NCBI GenBank assembly: GCA_020073305.1
Contig: JAIQFK010000017.1
Location: forward strand, 62,001-126,000
Length of the DNA: 64,000 bases
Reading direction: 5' to 3'
Source of the DNA: Terriglobia bacterium
Lineage (GTDB): Bacteria; Acidobacteriota; Terriglobia; Bryobacterales; Bryobacteraceae
The notes under the pieces were generated by a model that was given only the letters and a program-made list of their open reading frames with translations, was not told the DNA's origin and made no database searches. Of this stretch, positions 8,320 through 17,700 are shown piece after piece (the stretch's first letter is position 1; every line of letters starts with the position of its first letter). The translations under genes were made by a program, and so were the position numbers.

Positions 8320-9999
8320 ATGCAGGACTCACGGCCCGAGTTATTCGATGCCATCGTCGTGGGCTCAGGAGCCACCGGTGGATGGGCCGCCAAGCAACTG
8401 TCGGAGGCCGGACTGAAAGTGGCGCTGCTCGAGGCTGGGCGGAATATTTCGCCGAAAGAATTCACCGAGCATATGCCCGGCTACAAGCTGCCCTATCGCG
8501 ACATGTCTCCGGAAATCGCGCGCACGCGGCCGGTTCAAAAGCAGTGCTATGCCTGCATGGAATATAACTACGACTGGTTTGTCGACGATCAGCAGAATCC
8601 TTACAGCACGCCCGCCGGCAAACCGTTTACGTGGCAGCGGCTGCGCATCGTCGGCGGCCGCACGCTGGTCTGGGGCCGCCAAAGCTACCGGCTAAGCGAT
8701 CTGGATTTCAAAGCCGCCAGTCACGACGGATACGGAGAAGACTGGCCCTTTTCCTATTCGGATCTGGCGCCCTACTACGACATCGTCGAGCGGTATGTAG
8801 GCATCAGCGGCGCGCCCGAAGGCAATGGGGCTCTGCCGGACGGGCAGTTTCTGCCGCCCATGCACATGACCTGCGGCGAGGTCCGGTTGCGCGAGCGTGT
8901 GCAAGAGAAATTCAAGCGCACCGTCACCATTGGCCGCGTCGCCATGCTCACCAGGAATCACAACGGGCGGCTGGCGTGCCACTACTGCGGACCCTGCGAG
9001 CGCGGCTGCGTCACCCACTCGTATTTCAGCAGCCCCTTCACCACGGTTGCCGACGCGCTCAAGAGCGGCAACTGCAAGCTGGTCACCAACGCGGTGGTCA
9101 GCCACGTCGACATGGACCCCTCTGCCAACAAGGCCGCCGGCGTGACCTATGTCGACCGTGTTTCGCACAAGACGTACCAAGTGCGGGCGCGCACCGTTAT
9201 TCTCTGCGCCCAAGCGCTGGAATCGACGCGCATTTTGTTGAACTCGAAGAATCCGGAGTATGCTTCCGGACTTGCGAATTCGAGCGGCGCGCTAGGTCGC
9301 TATCTCATGGACCACGCGGTGGGCGCGGGAGCGGCCGGCGAGATGCCGGAATTCCTCACGAAATCCAGCGCCAGCGAACCGCAGCGCAACAATGGCATTT
9401 ATGTGGTTCGCTTCCGCAACGTGCTCAACGGGGAGCGTCATCCCCGCTTCATCCGCGGTTACGGATACCAGGGTGGCGCCGCCATGGGCTTCCAGTTCGG
9501 CGCCGAGGGTTTCGGCGCGTCGTACAAAGCGGCCGTGCGCCGCGGCGTTTACGGAGTTCAACTCGGTGCGTTTGGCGAATCACTCGCCCGTTGGGACAAT
9601 GTCTGCGAGATCGACCCTAACCTGAAGGACGCCTGGGGCATTCCCGCACTGCGAATCACCATGACCCACGGAACGAACGAAGCCGCCCTCATGGAGGATG
9701 CCGCCATTTCCGCCGCCGAAATGCTGGAAGCCGCCGGCGCGAAGAATATCAAGATCAACACCGAAGTCAGCGAGCCCGGCATGGCCATCCACGAGGTGGG
9801 CACCACACGTATGGGCAACGATCCCAAGAAATCGGTCCTGAACGCCTGGAACCAGACGCACGACGTGAAAAATCTCTTCGTCATGGATGGAGCGTGTTTT
9901 GTGTCTTCCGCGTGTCAAAATCCGACTCTCACTATGATGGCAATCACGGTGCGAGCTTGCGATCATCTGATGGAGAGATTCAAGAGGAATGAGGTCTAG
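8320..9999 (+). CDS. GMC-family FAD sugar/alcohol dehydrogenase
   Basis: 559 residues, usual for the family. The FAD-binding Rossmann motif is IVVGSGATGGWAAKQL near residue 9. The C-terminal GMC domain carries the active-site His in HEVGTTRMG and the Asn in QNPTLTMMAI. A cysteine-rich insert (HYCGPCERGC, about residues 222-231) resembles the region that holds an Fe-S cluster in some GMC dehydrogenases, which would allow electron transfer to a cytochrome rather than to oxygen; this is inference. No signal peptide is visible, so export would depend on the Tat signal of subunit 3. The lactonase gene begins nine bases after its stop. The exact sugar is unknown. Confidence 0.88.
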   Translation: MQDSRPELFDAIVVGSGATGGWAAKQLSEAGLKVALLEAGRNISPKEFTEHMPGYKLPYRDMSPEIARTRPVQKQCYACMEYNYDWFVDDQQNPYSTPAGKPFTWQRLRIVGGRTLVWGRQSYRLSDLDFKAASHDGYGEDWPFSYSDLAPYYDIVERYVGISGAPEGNGALPDGQFLPPMHMTCGEVRLRERVQEKFKRTVTIGRVAMLTRNHNGRLACHYCGPCERGCVTHSYFSSPFTTVADALKSGNCKLVTNAVVSHVDMDPSANKAAGVTYVDRVSHKTYQVRARTVILCAQALESTRILLNSKNPEYASGLANSSGALGRYLMDHAVGAGAAGEMPEFLTKSSASEPQRNNGIYVVRFRNVLNGERHPRFIRGYGYQGGAAMGFQFGAEGFGASYKAAVRRGVYGVQLGAFGESLARWDNVCEIDPNLKDAWGIPALRITMTHGTNEAALMEDAAISAAEMLEAAGAKNIKINTEVSEPGMAIHEVGTTRMGNDPKKSVLNAWNQTHDVKNLFVMDGACFVSSACQNPTLTMMAITVRACDHLMERFKRNEV

Positions 10000-10008
10000 T
10001 TACGACAA

Positions 10009-11175
10009 ATGAAAAAGTTCTATGCAGGTTTGGCTCTGGTTGCGCCACTCGTTTTGTTGGCGGGCGCTCGGGGTGCGGAAGCTACGCCGAAGGGTGAATA
10101 CATCGCCTACATAGGCACCTACACGGAGAAGAACAGCAAAGGCATTTATGCGTTCCGGTTTGATGCCGCTACCGGGAAGCTGACACCGCTCGGCTTGGCG
10201 GCGGAAATCGCCAGCCCCTCGTACCTGGCGATCCATCCCGATCAGCAGTTTCTGTACGCGGTCAACGAGGTCCGCAATTCCGGAGGCCAGAAAGACGGCG
10301 CGGTCAGCGCGTTTTCGATCGACCGCAATACGGGCAAACTCACCTTCCTGAACCAGGTTTCTTCGCGCGGCCCCGGGCCGTGTCATCTGAGCCTGGATAA
10401 GACCGGCAAGAATTTGCTGGTCGCCAATTATGATGGTGGAAGCGTGGCGGTCTTTCCCGTGGAACCCGACGGACACCTGCGTGATGCTTCCGCGTTCGTT
10501 CAGCATACCGGTTCGAGCGTCAACAAGGAGCGTCAGGAAGCGCCGCACGCGCACTGCATCTTCCCTTCCCCGGACAATCGCTTTGCTCTCGCGGCCGACC
10601 TCGGTTTAGACAAAGTGATGATCTATCGTTTCGACGCCGCTCACGGGACGCTTAGCGCCAACAATCCTCCATTCGGGAAGACACCTCCCGGAGCTGGGCC
10701 GCGCCACTTCGCCTTTCACCCCAACGGCAAGTACGTCTACGTCATTAATGAAATTCAGTGCACGCTATCCACGTTTGTCTATGACGCCGCGCGCGGCGCG
10801 TTGCGATTGAAGGACACCGTGTCGACCCTGGCCAAGGGCTCCAACGTCACCCCCAATGACAGCACGGCCGAAATCGAGGTGCATCCATCCGGCAAGTTCG
10901 TTTACGGTTCCAATCGCGGCCACGACAGCATCGCCGTGTTTGCCGTCGATCCCGCCGAGGGCACGCTCAACCAGGTTGAAATCGTATCCACGATGGGAAG
11001 GACCCCGCGCGGTTTCGGCATCGATCCAACCGGCTACTTTTTGATTGCCGCGAACCAGGCCTCCGACAGCCTGGTTGTATTCCGCATCAATCAGGACACC
11101 GGACGGCTCACACCGACCGGACAGAAACTCGATGCCTACACGCCGGTATCGGTAGAGTTCGTGCCGGTGAAATAG
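10009..11175 (+). CDS. Secreted lactonase, 6-phosphogluconolactonase-type beta-propeller
   Basis: 388 residues. A signal peptide (residues 1-24, hydrophobic core LALVAPLVLLAGA) is followed by a seven-bladed propeller of the lactonase family, with repeated blades such as YIGTYTEKNSKGIYAFRFDAATGKL, SRGPGPCHLSLDKTGKNLL and GPRHFAFHPNGKYVYVINE. Enzymes of this fold hydrolyse sugar lactones. The predicted periplasmic site and the nine-base gap from the GMC dehydrogenase suggest it opens the lactone that the dehydrogenase makes. A phosphorylated substrate is unlikely outside the cytoplasm, so the pgl name is not applied. Confidence 0.85.
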   Translation: MKKFYAGLALVAPLVLLAGARGAEATPKGEYIAYIGTYTEKNSKGIYAFRFDAATGKLTPLGLAAEIASPSYLAIHPDQQFLYAVNEVRNSGGQKDGAVSAFSIDRNTGKLTFLNQVSSRGPGPCHLSLDKTGKNLLVANYDGGSVAVFPVEPDGHLRDASAFVQHTGSSVNKERQEAPHAHCIFPSPDNRFALAADLGLDKVMIYRFDAAHGTLSANNPPFGKTPPGAGPRHFAFHPNGKYVYVINEIQCTLSTFVYDAARGALRLKDTVSTLAKGSNVTPNDSTAEIEVHPSGKFVYGSNRGHDSIAVFAVDPAEGTLNQVEIVSTMGRTPRGFGIDPTGYFLIAANQASDSLVVFRINQDTGRLTPTGQKLDAYTPVSVEFVPVK

Positions 11176-11211
11176 CACGCTGGATCATCGGACGTATATA
11201 CTATTCTTTCT

Positions 11212-11565
11212 ATGCGCTACCTCGTCGCGTTGTACGTTCTCTCGGTCGCCGCACTGGGAGTTCTGGCTCAGGAGAAAAAGCCGCCGCTCAAACTGGTGTT
11301 CGAAGCCAAGAACGGCAACGTTACCTTCGATCATGCCGCTCATGTTAAACGCGAGAAGAACAACTGCAAGGTCTGTCACGACAAGTTGTTCCCGCAAGAA
11401 AAAGCTCCGCTGAATTTCAAGGCCGGCATGCACAAGCCCGCGGAGGCCAACCACACGTCGTGTGGAGCCTGTCACGCTGCCACTCCTGCCAGCCAGGAGG
11501 CAGGCGGGCACGCATTCGAAACCAAGGGCAACTGCACTAAGTGCCACGTGAAGGCCGCGGCCTAA
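11212..11565 (+). CDS. Triheme c-type cytochrome, cytochrome c3/c7-like
   Basis: 117 residues with a signal peptide cut near residue 19. Three CxxCH haem sites are present: CKVCH, CGACH and CTKCH, with extra His residues (FDHAAH, MHK, GGHAF) able to act as distal ligands, as in the c3/c7 cytochromes. It is a periplasmic electron carrier and may accept electrons from the GMC dehydrogenase encoded just upstream; that link is inferred from position. TATACT at 11197-11202 lies ten bases before the ATG and no Shine-Dalgarno is present, so the mRNA could be nearly leaderless. Confidence 0.88.
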   Translation: MRYLVALYVLSVAALGVLAQEKKPPLKLVFEAKNGNVTFDHAAHVKREKNNCKVCHDKLFPQEKAPLNFKAGMHKPAEANHTSCGACHAATPASQEAGGHAFETKGNCTKCHVKAAA

Positions 11566-11606
11566 ACTCGCGCATCCGCCGCATTTTCCACCGCGGACGC
11601 GCGAGT
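11566..11606. terminator. Bidirectional terminator-like hairpin between convergent genes
   Basis: Directly after the cytochrome stop, ACTCGCGC (11566-11573) pairs with GCGCGAGT (11599-11606); after one mismatch TCCGC (11575-11579) pairs with GCGGA (11593-11597) around a 13-base loop. There is no long T-run on either side. Its place between two convergent genes supports a terminator role. Confidence 0.5.
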
Positions 11607-11623
11607 CTCGAGTTGCTCTACGC

Positions 11624-13462
11624 CTACTGGGCGGCGACCGAGATGAACGCGTTGGCCTGCGACTGCACTCCCCCTACCTTCGCAACCACCGCGGCATCGC
11701 CGGCGGGCAGGCCCGTCGGGACCACCACGTTGAATTGAAAAAGCCCTGCCTCGGTTAGCCCGGCAAAGTCGACCTGCGCCTGCGCGCCGCCGATGGTGAT
11801 GATCGGCGTGGTTACCAGTTTTAGGGCTGAGGTGAGGAGCTGTCCGTTCGGAGCCGGCGGATCCGTTACGCCGAATCCGTTGCCGTACAGCACGATGGTT
11901 TCTCCCGCCTGCGCCGGCGTGGTCGTCGCCCCGTTAATAAGCTTGGGCGGGCCCACCAGCGAGACATTGTCGGAGTGCGTCGCGGCGATGTACTTCGTAT
12001 TGCTGAACAGGAAGAACGACGGTGCCACGGGTTGCGCGCTGACGGTCACCGGCGCGCTGGTCAGTCCATTATTGGTCGTCTGCACCTGCACCGGCCCGGG
12101 TGCAAGATCAGCCGGAACCAGGAAATTGATCTGCGACGGGCTGATAAATTCCACATAGGCGGGCGTCCCATTCAGCGTAACCGTCACATTGTCCAGCTTG
12201 GTGGGCAAGGCGTTGTTGACGAAATCGGCGCCGGCCCAAGCGCGGGTCGTAGCCGAGAGTCCTCCACCAATGATGCTCACCCATGTATTGGGCGCGAAGG
12301 TGCCCGAAAAACTCGCCGCATTCTCCACTTTGTCCGCGGTAAAGGACGGCGCAGCCTGAATGCTGCCAAACAGACCATGGGATTCAAGCGCCTCGCCGTT
12401 CGGGCCTGGAATTCCCGCCGTAAAGTACAAAGTCGCCTTGTCTCCGCCGCGGCCGCCGTTTCCAAACATGAGGCTCCACAGCCCCTGGATCACAATCGGG
12501 TTCCCCGTCGTGTCGTTCAATGTCCCTAGCAACGCCCCAGTGGTCGGATCGAAGGCATGAATCAAGCCATCGCCGAAGTTGCCGACCAGCAGCATGCCGG
12601 CGAAATCTCCGAAGGTATTCGGTGCGATGGCCAATCCCCACGGGGAGTTGAGCGGGCTTTGCAAACCTCCTGTGATCAAGGTGTTCAGCAGCGCGCCGTT
12701 CATGTCGTAGACCGCGATGTAGCCGTTGCCGGGGCCCGCCACGTCGTCCATCCTATCGGAATCCTGCTTCGCGTACGTCACGTAGAGCTTGCCGTTCCAA
12801 GTCATGATATTGAACGGCGCAAAACCGGAGGGAACCAGCGGATCGAAGAACGCTCCGGTTAACGAAACGGCACTGAGATCCGCGGCCCACACATTGACAA
12901 CCCCGTTGTGAAAATCAGCCGCGTAGAGCCGCGGGGCATCCGAAGTGCCTCCGATAGTACACCCCTTATAAACGGCGTTGGATGCGGATTGATTACTGAG
13001 AATCGTCCCCGTGGTCGCGGGCGAGTTCCATCCCACGATGGTGCCGTCCTCAGTACAGAATATGAACGTAGGCGCCTTGCCGCCAGACGGCGCAAAAGCC
13101 TGGGGCGTGTTGAATAGAACGCCGGTTGGCGCTCCGCCGCCGGTTGGATCCGAGGGGGAAGGGATCTTCACCACGAGCGGAATCGCGGTACCGCTGCCGT
13201 CATACAGTGTGGAAGTCGCGGAGTGGTTGTTGCTGATCCAGAAAGGGCTCGACGTACTGAATCCGATACCCCATGGATTGACCAGGTTGGGGTCGACATG
13301 ATCGGCCATGTTGGGCAGATCGGAAACCAGGTTGTGAACCAGGTAGCTATTCGCAGCAGCGAGAGAACCGGCAAGGACGGCAGCCAGCAGGCCGCCTCGT
13401 ATCCATGCCGCAAGGTTCGCTCGCAGGCGGTGACGTAAGTACGCACTTGTTGATTTTGTCAT
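11624..13462 (-). CDS. Secreted TIGR03118-type beta-propeller with TIGR03437-like C-terminal domain
   Basis: About 612 residues. A signal or anchor segment (residues 18-35) is followed by a TIGR03118-type region opening YLVHNLVSDLPNMADHVDP and NLVNPWGIGFS. The last 230 residues (from NAASFSGTFAPNTWVSIIGG) are a TIGR03437-like Ig/IPT module, common in Solibacter-like genomes. The protein is probably extracellular or on the outer surface; its ligand is unknown. ATG at 13462 has GGAGC nine bases upstream and gives a clean signal peptide, so it is preferred over the longer frame from 13564. It is convergent with the cytochrome gene and has no obvious operon partner. Confidence 0.8.
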   Translation of the reverse strand: MTKSTSAYLRHRLRANLAAWIRGGLLAAVLAGSLAAANSYLVHNLVSDLPNMADHVDPNLVNPWGIGFSTSSPFWISNNHSATSTLYDGSGTAIPLVVKIPSPSDPTGGGAPTGVLFNTPQAFAPSGGKAPTFIFCTEDGTIVGWNSPATTGTILSNQSASNAVYKGCTIGGTSDAPRLYAADFHNGVVNVWAADLSAVSLTGAFFDPLVPSGFAPFNIMTWNGKLYVTYAKQDSDRMDDVAGPGNGYIAVYDMNGALLNTLITGGLQSPLNSPWGLAIAPNTFGDFAGMLLVGNFGDGLIHAFDPTTGALLGTLNDTTGNPIVIQGLWSLMFGNGGRGGDKATLYFTAGIPGPNGEALESHGLFGSIQAAPSFTADKVENAASFSGTFAPNTWVSIIGGGLSATTRAWAGADFVNNALPTKLDNVTVTLNGTPAYVEFISPSQINFLVPADLAPGPVQVQTTNNGLTSAPVTVSAQPVAPSFFLFSNTKYIAATHSDNVSLVGPPKLINGATTTPAQAGETIVLYGNGFGVTDPPAPNGQLLTSALKLVTTPIITIGGAQAQVDFAGLTEAGLFQFNVVVPTGLPAGDAAVVAKVGGVQSQANAFISVAAQ

Positions 13463-13620
13463 AGGTGGGTAGCTCCAGCAGGTCAAAAACACAGCGTACG
13501 CGATCGCTTCCGAAAAACTTGTAAACAAAATGCAAATTTTAGGCGCTAGTGGGCGAGCGCTCACAAACGGAACCCCCGTAGTGAGACCGCCCTCACAATG
13601 GCGTCGAGGGCTTTGATGTC

Positions 13621-14427
13621 TTACTTGGTGTGAAACTTCACAATCGCGCGGCCGAGCTGGATTTCATCGCCCCATTCGAGCTTCACGCCGCGCGCATCCC
13701 TGTGCACTTCCCGGCTCAAACCGTCGCGGATGATCCACAGGCCGCAGTTGCCGGCGGCATGCTTGGCTTGCCTGTGCCAGCGGTCGTTGTAAAGCCGGTA
13801 CTCGCCGGTTTTCCTGGAGTAAAGAATGTGCGCGTGCTCTCGCGACACCGTGCAATTGATTTCGTTCTCTTCCGTAAATGCGAGGTCATTGCGTCGGGAT
13901 GGGCCTTGCGCGCGATACACTTCAACCGTCCTGCCGATATTCGTCCGCTCCTTGTTCAGTAGGACCTCGGGCGGCATGGCCGTGCCCCGCACCACCGTCA
14001 GCCTGGCGGTTCTTCGCGGCGCAGGAGCCGTCTGCCGCCTGGGCCGCGACTCGGTTTCAACCCGGAGCCAGTCTTCTTTTGAGCCCGGCAGTTCTCCGCT
14101 GGCAGAGAACTCGACTTCGAGATCCTCTGGAAACCGGAAGTTCGACCGGGCGAGGCTCTTTCGAATCTCCTGTTCGAAATAGCCTTTGAGAAAATCGCCT
14201 TGCAGAAATGCGGCCTCGTCCTCGTTAGCCCCCAGGACATAAATCCTGACCAGGTTGTACGGAAAGACGGTTCGCCCGCCCACCCGATGGCCCTTTTTCA
14301 GAAGCTGCTCCAGCACAGCCAGCCGGATCTCCGCCAGTTCGGGAGCTTCGTTGGACGCCATGGTGGCATCAAAGGGAGCCTCGAAAATCGTTTTGCCCAA
14401 TCTTTCCATCAAGTCGGAAAGGCTCAT
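13621..14427 (-). CDS. FHA-domain protein with DUF3662-like N terminus
   Basis: 268 residues. Residues 1-125 resemble the DUF3662-type N-terminal domain of actinobacterial FhaA. A linker rich in Arg and Pro follows, then a C-terminal FHA domain with IGR near residue 166 and the phosphothreonine-binding SREHAHI. The usual conserved Asn after that block is not clear. FHA domains bind phosphothreonine peptides made by Hanks-type kinases. The ATG lies three bases after the SEDS-transpeptidase stop with GAGGTGA as binding site, so it closes the kinase/cell-wall operon. It probably reads the phosphorylation state set by the upstream kinase and phosphatase; that is inference from context. Confidence 0.85.
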   Translation of the reverse strand: MSLSDLMERLGKTIFEAPFDATMASNEAPELAEIRLAVLEQLLKKGHRVGGRTVFPYNLVRIYVLGANEDEAAFLQGDFLKGYFEQEIRKSLARSNFRFPEDLEVEFSASGELPGSKEDWLRVETESRPRRQTAPAPRRTARLTVVRGTAMPPEVLLNKERTNIGRTVEVYRAQGPSRRNDLAFTEENEINCTVSREHAHILYSRKTGEYRLYNDRWHRQAKHAAGNCGLWIIRDGLSREVHRDARGVKLEWGDEIQLGRAIVKFHTK

Positions 14428-14430
14428 CCC

Positions 14431-17400
14431 TCACCTCTTCTGAAGCTGGCTGGTTGTTGGTGTGGAGCCGGAAATGATGCCCAGATCGGATGCCGCTTCG
14501 GCGATCTCCCGTGCTATCGGCGCCGCCAAGCTGCCGCCGTAGCCACCGTGCTCCACCAGAACCGCAAATGCGATCCGCCGCTCTCCGTCGTAAGGCGCGA
14601 AGCCCGCAAACCAGGAGTGTGGCTGCCCTTCCCCGAGTTGCGCGGTGCCGGTTTTGCCCGCGATGCTGACCTGCGCGCCTTTCATCGCGCGGCGCGCCGT
14701 ACCGTTCGTGACCACCGACCGCATGGCATCGGCAAGGAAAGCCGCAACCTCCGGAGGCACGATGTGCTCCGGAGCCTCGGTTCGCCCGCTGTTTTCGTCG
14801 AGCGTCCAGCGGCCCTGGGGTGCGACGCCAACGTCCGCAATGGTCGCCGCAACCCGCGCCATCCTGAAGGGAGTCGCCAGAATCGGCCCCTGCCCGTAAG
14901 ACGCAAAAGGCATCATGGCTTTCAATTCGACAGGGTCGGCATCCGGGAATGCCAACAAGCGCAGCGTGTCACGCAATGCGGCGGGGCCCACCTCGCTGAC
15001 GCCGAGTTGCGCGAAATAAGCGTTGCAGGAAACCGTGATCGCCTGCCTCATATCCAGAGTGCCGTGCGGCGGGTCGCCCACGTCGTCGCGGATAATTCGC
15101 CGCCAGCCGGGAATCACGGTGCCGCCCCGCCCACCGAACGACCGGCACTGGAAGGTCTTGTGGACCAGCTTCGGGTCGATGCGCAGCGCCGCGATCGCGG
15201 TCACCAGCTTGAACGTCGACCCCGGTGGATACTGCCCATAACGCGCGCGATCCAGCAGTTCGTCGGGCGTGCCCCGTTCATTGCGCGCCGGGGCGGGAAG
15301 GCTGACCATGGCCAATACGTCGCCCGACTGCGCGTCCATCACGATCACCGCGCCCTTCTCGCGTTTCGCCGCCTTCAGCCGGCGCGCGAGAATCTCAGTC
15401 GCGCGAAGTTGCAGGCGAAGATCGAGTGAAGTTCGTACGTCGCGATTGCGGCGGCGTAGCCGCTCGATGGCCGCATTGCCTGGCTGGTGCCGGTATCGAA
15501 CCAGCGGCGCGAGTTCGCCATAATCCCGGTAGCCTTGCAACTTTTCATTGGAATCGTGTTCGACGAGCGATGCGTTGCCCGCGTGAAAATTCTCGCCCGT
15601 ACGCCAGTCGCCAAGAAAGTGCGCCGTCAGCTCGCCGAAGGGATAGTGGCGGCTGTCGAGTGGAGAGCAGATTTCGTTGACAGAGACGCCCAACTGCTCG
15701 TATTGGCCTTGGTAGCGCTCGAGTTCATTCCAACTGCTGGTGGCCAGCAGCAGGCCGTTGCGGTCGTAGATGTTTCCGCGTGGAATCTCCCTCGCCAGCG
15801 ACATCAGGCGTGGATTGTGTTGCGCACGCTTGACGCCGTCACTCTCGAAAATCCGCACGTCGCGCGCGATAAATTCCTGATCGCGAGCCACCTGAAAATA
15901 CACCGCGCGGCCGGCCAGAATCAGTGCGCAAGCTCCTAGCGTCCACGCCAGGTAACGCATGGGCCGTCCGAACGGTTCCCCGATCTCCGGCCGGTGCGCC
16001 TGATTCGACACCGAAAGAATCACGGCGAACAGGAAAAAATTCGCCAACATGGCGGTGTTGCCAAAACTCAGAAACGGGGACACCACGCCCGAAAGCGGAA
16101 TCGCGCCCAGCACGCCGCCCGAGATCAGCAGCATCTCCAGAGCAAACAGGCTCGCGAGGCCAACGGTGAGAAACAGCGCGTACTCATCCGCCGCCGCGCG
16201 CGCGATCCGGAACGAACGGCGCACCAGAAATGCAAACAGCAGGCCAATGGTGGCGACGCCTAGGAAGCCCCACTCCTCTCCGATGGCTGGCAGGACAAGG
16301 TCGGTGTGGCCGGCGGGAATAACGGAAGGATCGCCCCAGCCGGGACCCGAACCCCACAGTCCCCCCGTGGCGAGCGCCCAGAAAGAGTGCGCCAGTTGAT
16401 CGCCGCCGGTGACATCGTTGTCCCAAGGGGAAACCCACATCGACACGCGAGCCACCACGGTCTCCGGATGGCCGAGTTGGTATCCGATGGTGACGCCCGC
16501 GACCAGCAGCAGGACACCGGTAACAGCAAGGCCCGCGCGGCCTCTGGCCACGGCAAACATCACCATGAAGAGGAAACCGGTGACCAGCGCTGGACCGAGA
16601 TCTTTCAACAAAAAAAAGAGCAGCAGCGCGCACGCCACACCGCACATCACCGGCAGTGCGTGAGAAAAGCGCGGCAGATTGAGCCAGCGCAGGATGCCGG
16701 GCGCCAGCCGCTTCTCGCGCAGTTCCCTCAGCCGCTCCCAGCGGGTGGAAAAATATCCGGCCATGAACAGAACCAGCAGCACCTTGATCACTTCCACCGG
16801 CTGAAACGGTCCGAGGTTCACCTTCGAATCGCTTCCCGTGGGGCCCGACCCCAACGCCAGCAGCAGCACGAACAGCAGAAAGCTCGCCAGCAGGGGCGTG
16901 TAAATCCAGCGCGAAAATCGGCGATAGTCAAAAAAACGGAACAGCGGCAGCAGCAGAAGGGCGCAGCCCAGCGCCACACCCCAGGCGAACTTGCCGAACT
17001 CGAGCGTGTCGCGCAACGGATCGCGCAAGCTGACCGCCAGGATGAGCCCGATTCCGGTTAGCAGATGCAAAGCCGGCAGGATGGCCGGGTCGCCCGAAAA
17101 GGCCCTGCGCCGCCATGCGAAGTGGACTATGTAGAAACTCGCGAGATACAGCGCCACCCACCCCACGAATTGCAGCAGGAATTCGCGCGGCGTCCGAACC
17201 ACCAACCCCGGCTTGACCTTCGCGAGCGGCAAGAGCGCGATGCGAGGTTCACGCTTCTGCCGTTGCTGATTGCCGATCTGCTGCTGGAGCCGGTCACGAA
17301 GCGCGTGCCAGCGCGGCTCGCTCTCGATTTCCTGCCGGCTGAGGCGAAGACGCGCCAGCGCCCCGACATTCGGCAGCGGACGGTGCTTCTCCAGGTAAGT

Positions 17401-17700
17401 CACGACCTTTTCCGCCGCCATTTCGCGCTCGGCGGAATCAGAGAAAACCTGCAAAAAGGGAAGCAACTCCTCCGGGTCGCTCACCGCGTTCAGATTGAGC
17501 AACTCTTTCCGTTCCAGACGCGCCCATAGTTCGTGGAAGTTCGATGTCTTGGCGAGGAGAACGAGAGCCAGCCCCGCGCACACCATCAACGACGCACCGA
17601 TCAGCCACGGCAGCTCGCGGCGGCGCTCGGGCGGCACACTCCGTTCGAACGATCCGATTTGAACGATGGCCCGCTGCTCCCAGCTCTTGGTTACCGCCAT
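14431..17700 (-). CDS. SEDS glycosyltransferase fused to class B penicillin-binding transpeptidase (RodA/FtsW-PBP)
   Basis: 1,089 residues joining two enzymes of septal or lateral wall synthesis. A first membrane helix (about 31-50) is followed by an unusual hydrophilic segment (51-170), then the multi-helix SEDS region (about 173-570) with FQPVEVIK (299-306) and the loop IPAGHTDLVL, whose D467 aligns with the catalytic Asp of RodA. After a further helix (583-602) comes a PBP region starting at REIPRGNIYDRNG (637-649) and a transpeptidase with S828-T-F-K831, S891-C-N893 and K1016-T-G-T. All key residues are kept, so both polymerisation and crosslinking should be active. It overlaps the kinase stop by ten bases, giving coupled translation. 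RodA and PbpA are separate genes in most bacteria. Confidence 0.93.
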   Translation of the reverse strand: MAVTKSWEQRAIVQIGSFERSVPPERRRELPWLIGASLMVCAGLALVLLAKTSNFHELWARLERKELLNLNAVSDPEELLPFLQVFSDSAEREMAAEKVVTYLEKHRPLPNVGALARLRLSRQEIESEPRWHALRDRLQQQIGNQQRQKREPRIALLPLAKVKPGLVVRTPREFLLQFVGWVALYLASFYIVHFAWRRRAFSGDPAILPALHLLTGIGLILAVSLRDPLRDTLEFGKFAWGVALGCALLLLPLFRFFDYRRFSRWIYTPLLASFLLFVLLLALGSGPTGSDSKVNLGPFQPVEVIKVLLVLFMAGYFSTRWERLRELREKRLAPGILRWLNLPRFSHALPVMCGVACALLLFFLLKDLGPALVTGFLFMVMFAVARGRAGLAVTGVLLLVAGVTIGYQLGHPETVVARVSMWVSPWDNDVTGGDQLAHSFWALATGGLWGSGPGWGDPSVIPAGHTDLVLPAIGEEWGFLGVATIGLLFAFLVRRSFRIARAAADEYALFLTVGLASLFALEMLLISGGVLGAIPLSGVVSPFLSFGNTAMLANFFLFAVILSVSNQAHRPEIGEPFGRPMRYLAWTLGACALILAGRAVYFQVARDQEFIARDVRIFESDGVKRAQHNPRLMSLAREIPRGNIYDRNGLLLATSSWNELERYQGQYEQLGVSVNEICSPLDSRHYPFGELTAHFLGDWRTGENFHAGNASLVEHDSNEKLQGYRDYGELAPLVRYRHQPGNAAIERLRRRNRDVRTSLDLRLQLRATEILARRLKAAKREKGAVIVMDAQSGDVLAMVSLPAPARNERGTPDELLDRARYGQYPPGSTFKLVTAIAALRIDPKLVHKTFQCRSFGGRGGTVIPGWRRIIRDDVGDPPHGTLDMRQAITVSCNAYFAQLGVSEVGPAALRDTLRLLAFPDADPVELKAMMPFASYGQGPILATPFRMARVAATIADVGVAPQGRWTLDENSGRTEAPEHIVPPEVAAFLADAMRSVVTNGTARRAMKGAQVSIAGKTGTAQLGEGQPHSWFAGFAPYDGERRIAFAVLVEHGGYGGSLAAPIAREIAEAASDLGIISGSTPTTSQLQKR

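Noticed and set aside
13579-13594. GTGAG/CTCAC hairpin after the FHA gene
   Set aside because: A five-base stem with no T-run; not convincing as a terminator, and it does not match CIRCE or another known operator.
14200-15429. Open frame of 409 codons opposite the transpeptidase domain
   Set aside because: A shadow of the SEDS-PBP gene; composition is Arg/Pro-rich and shows no domain.
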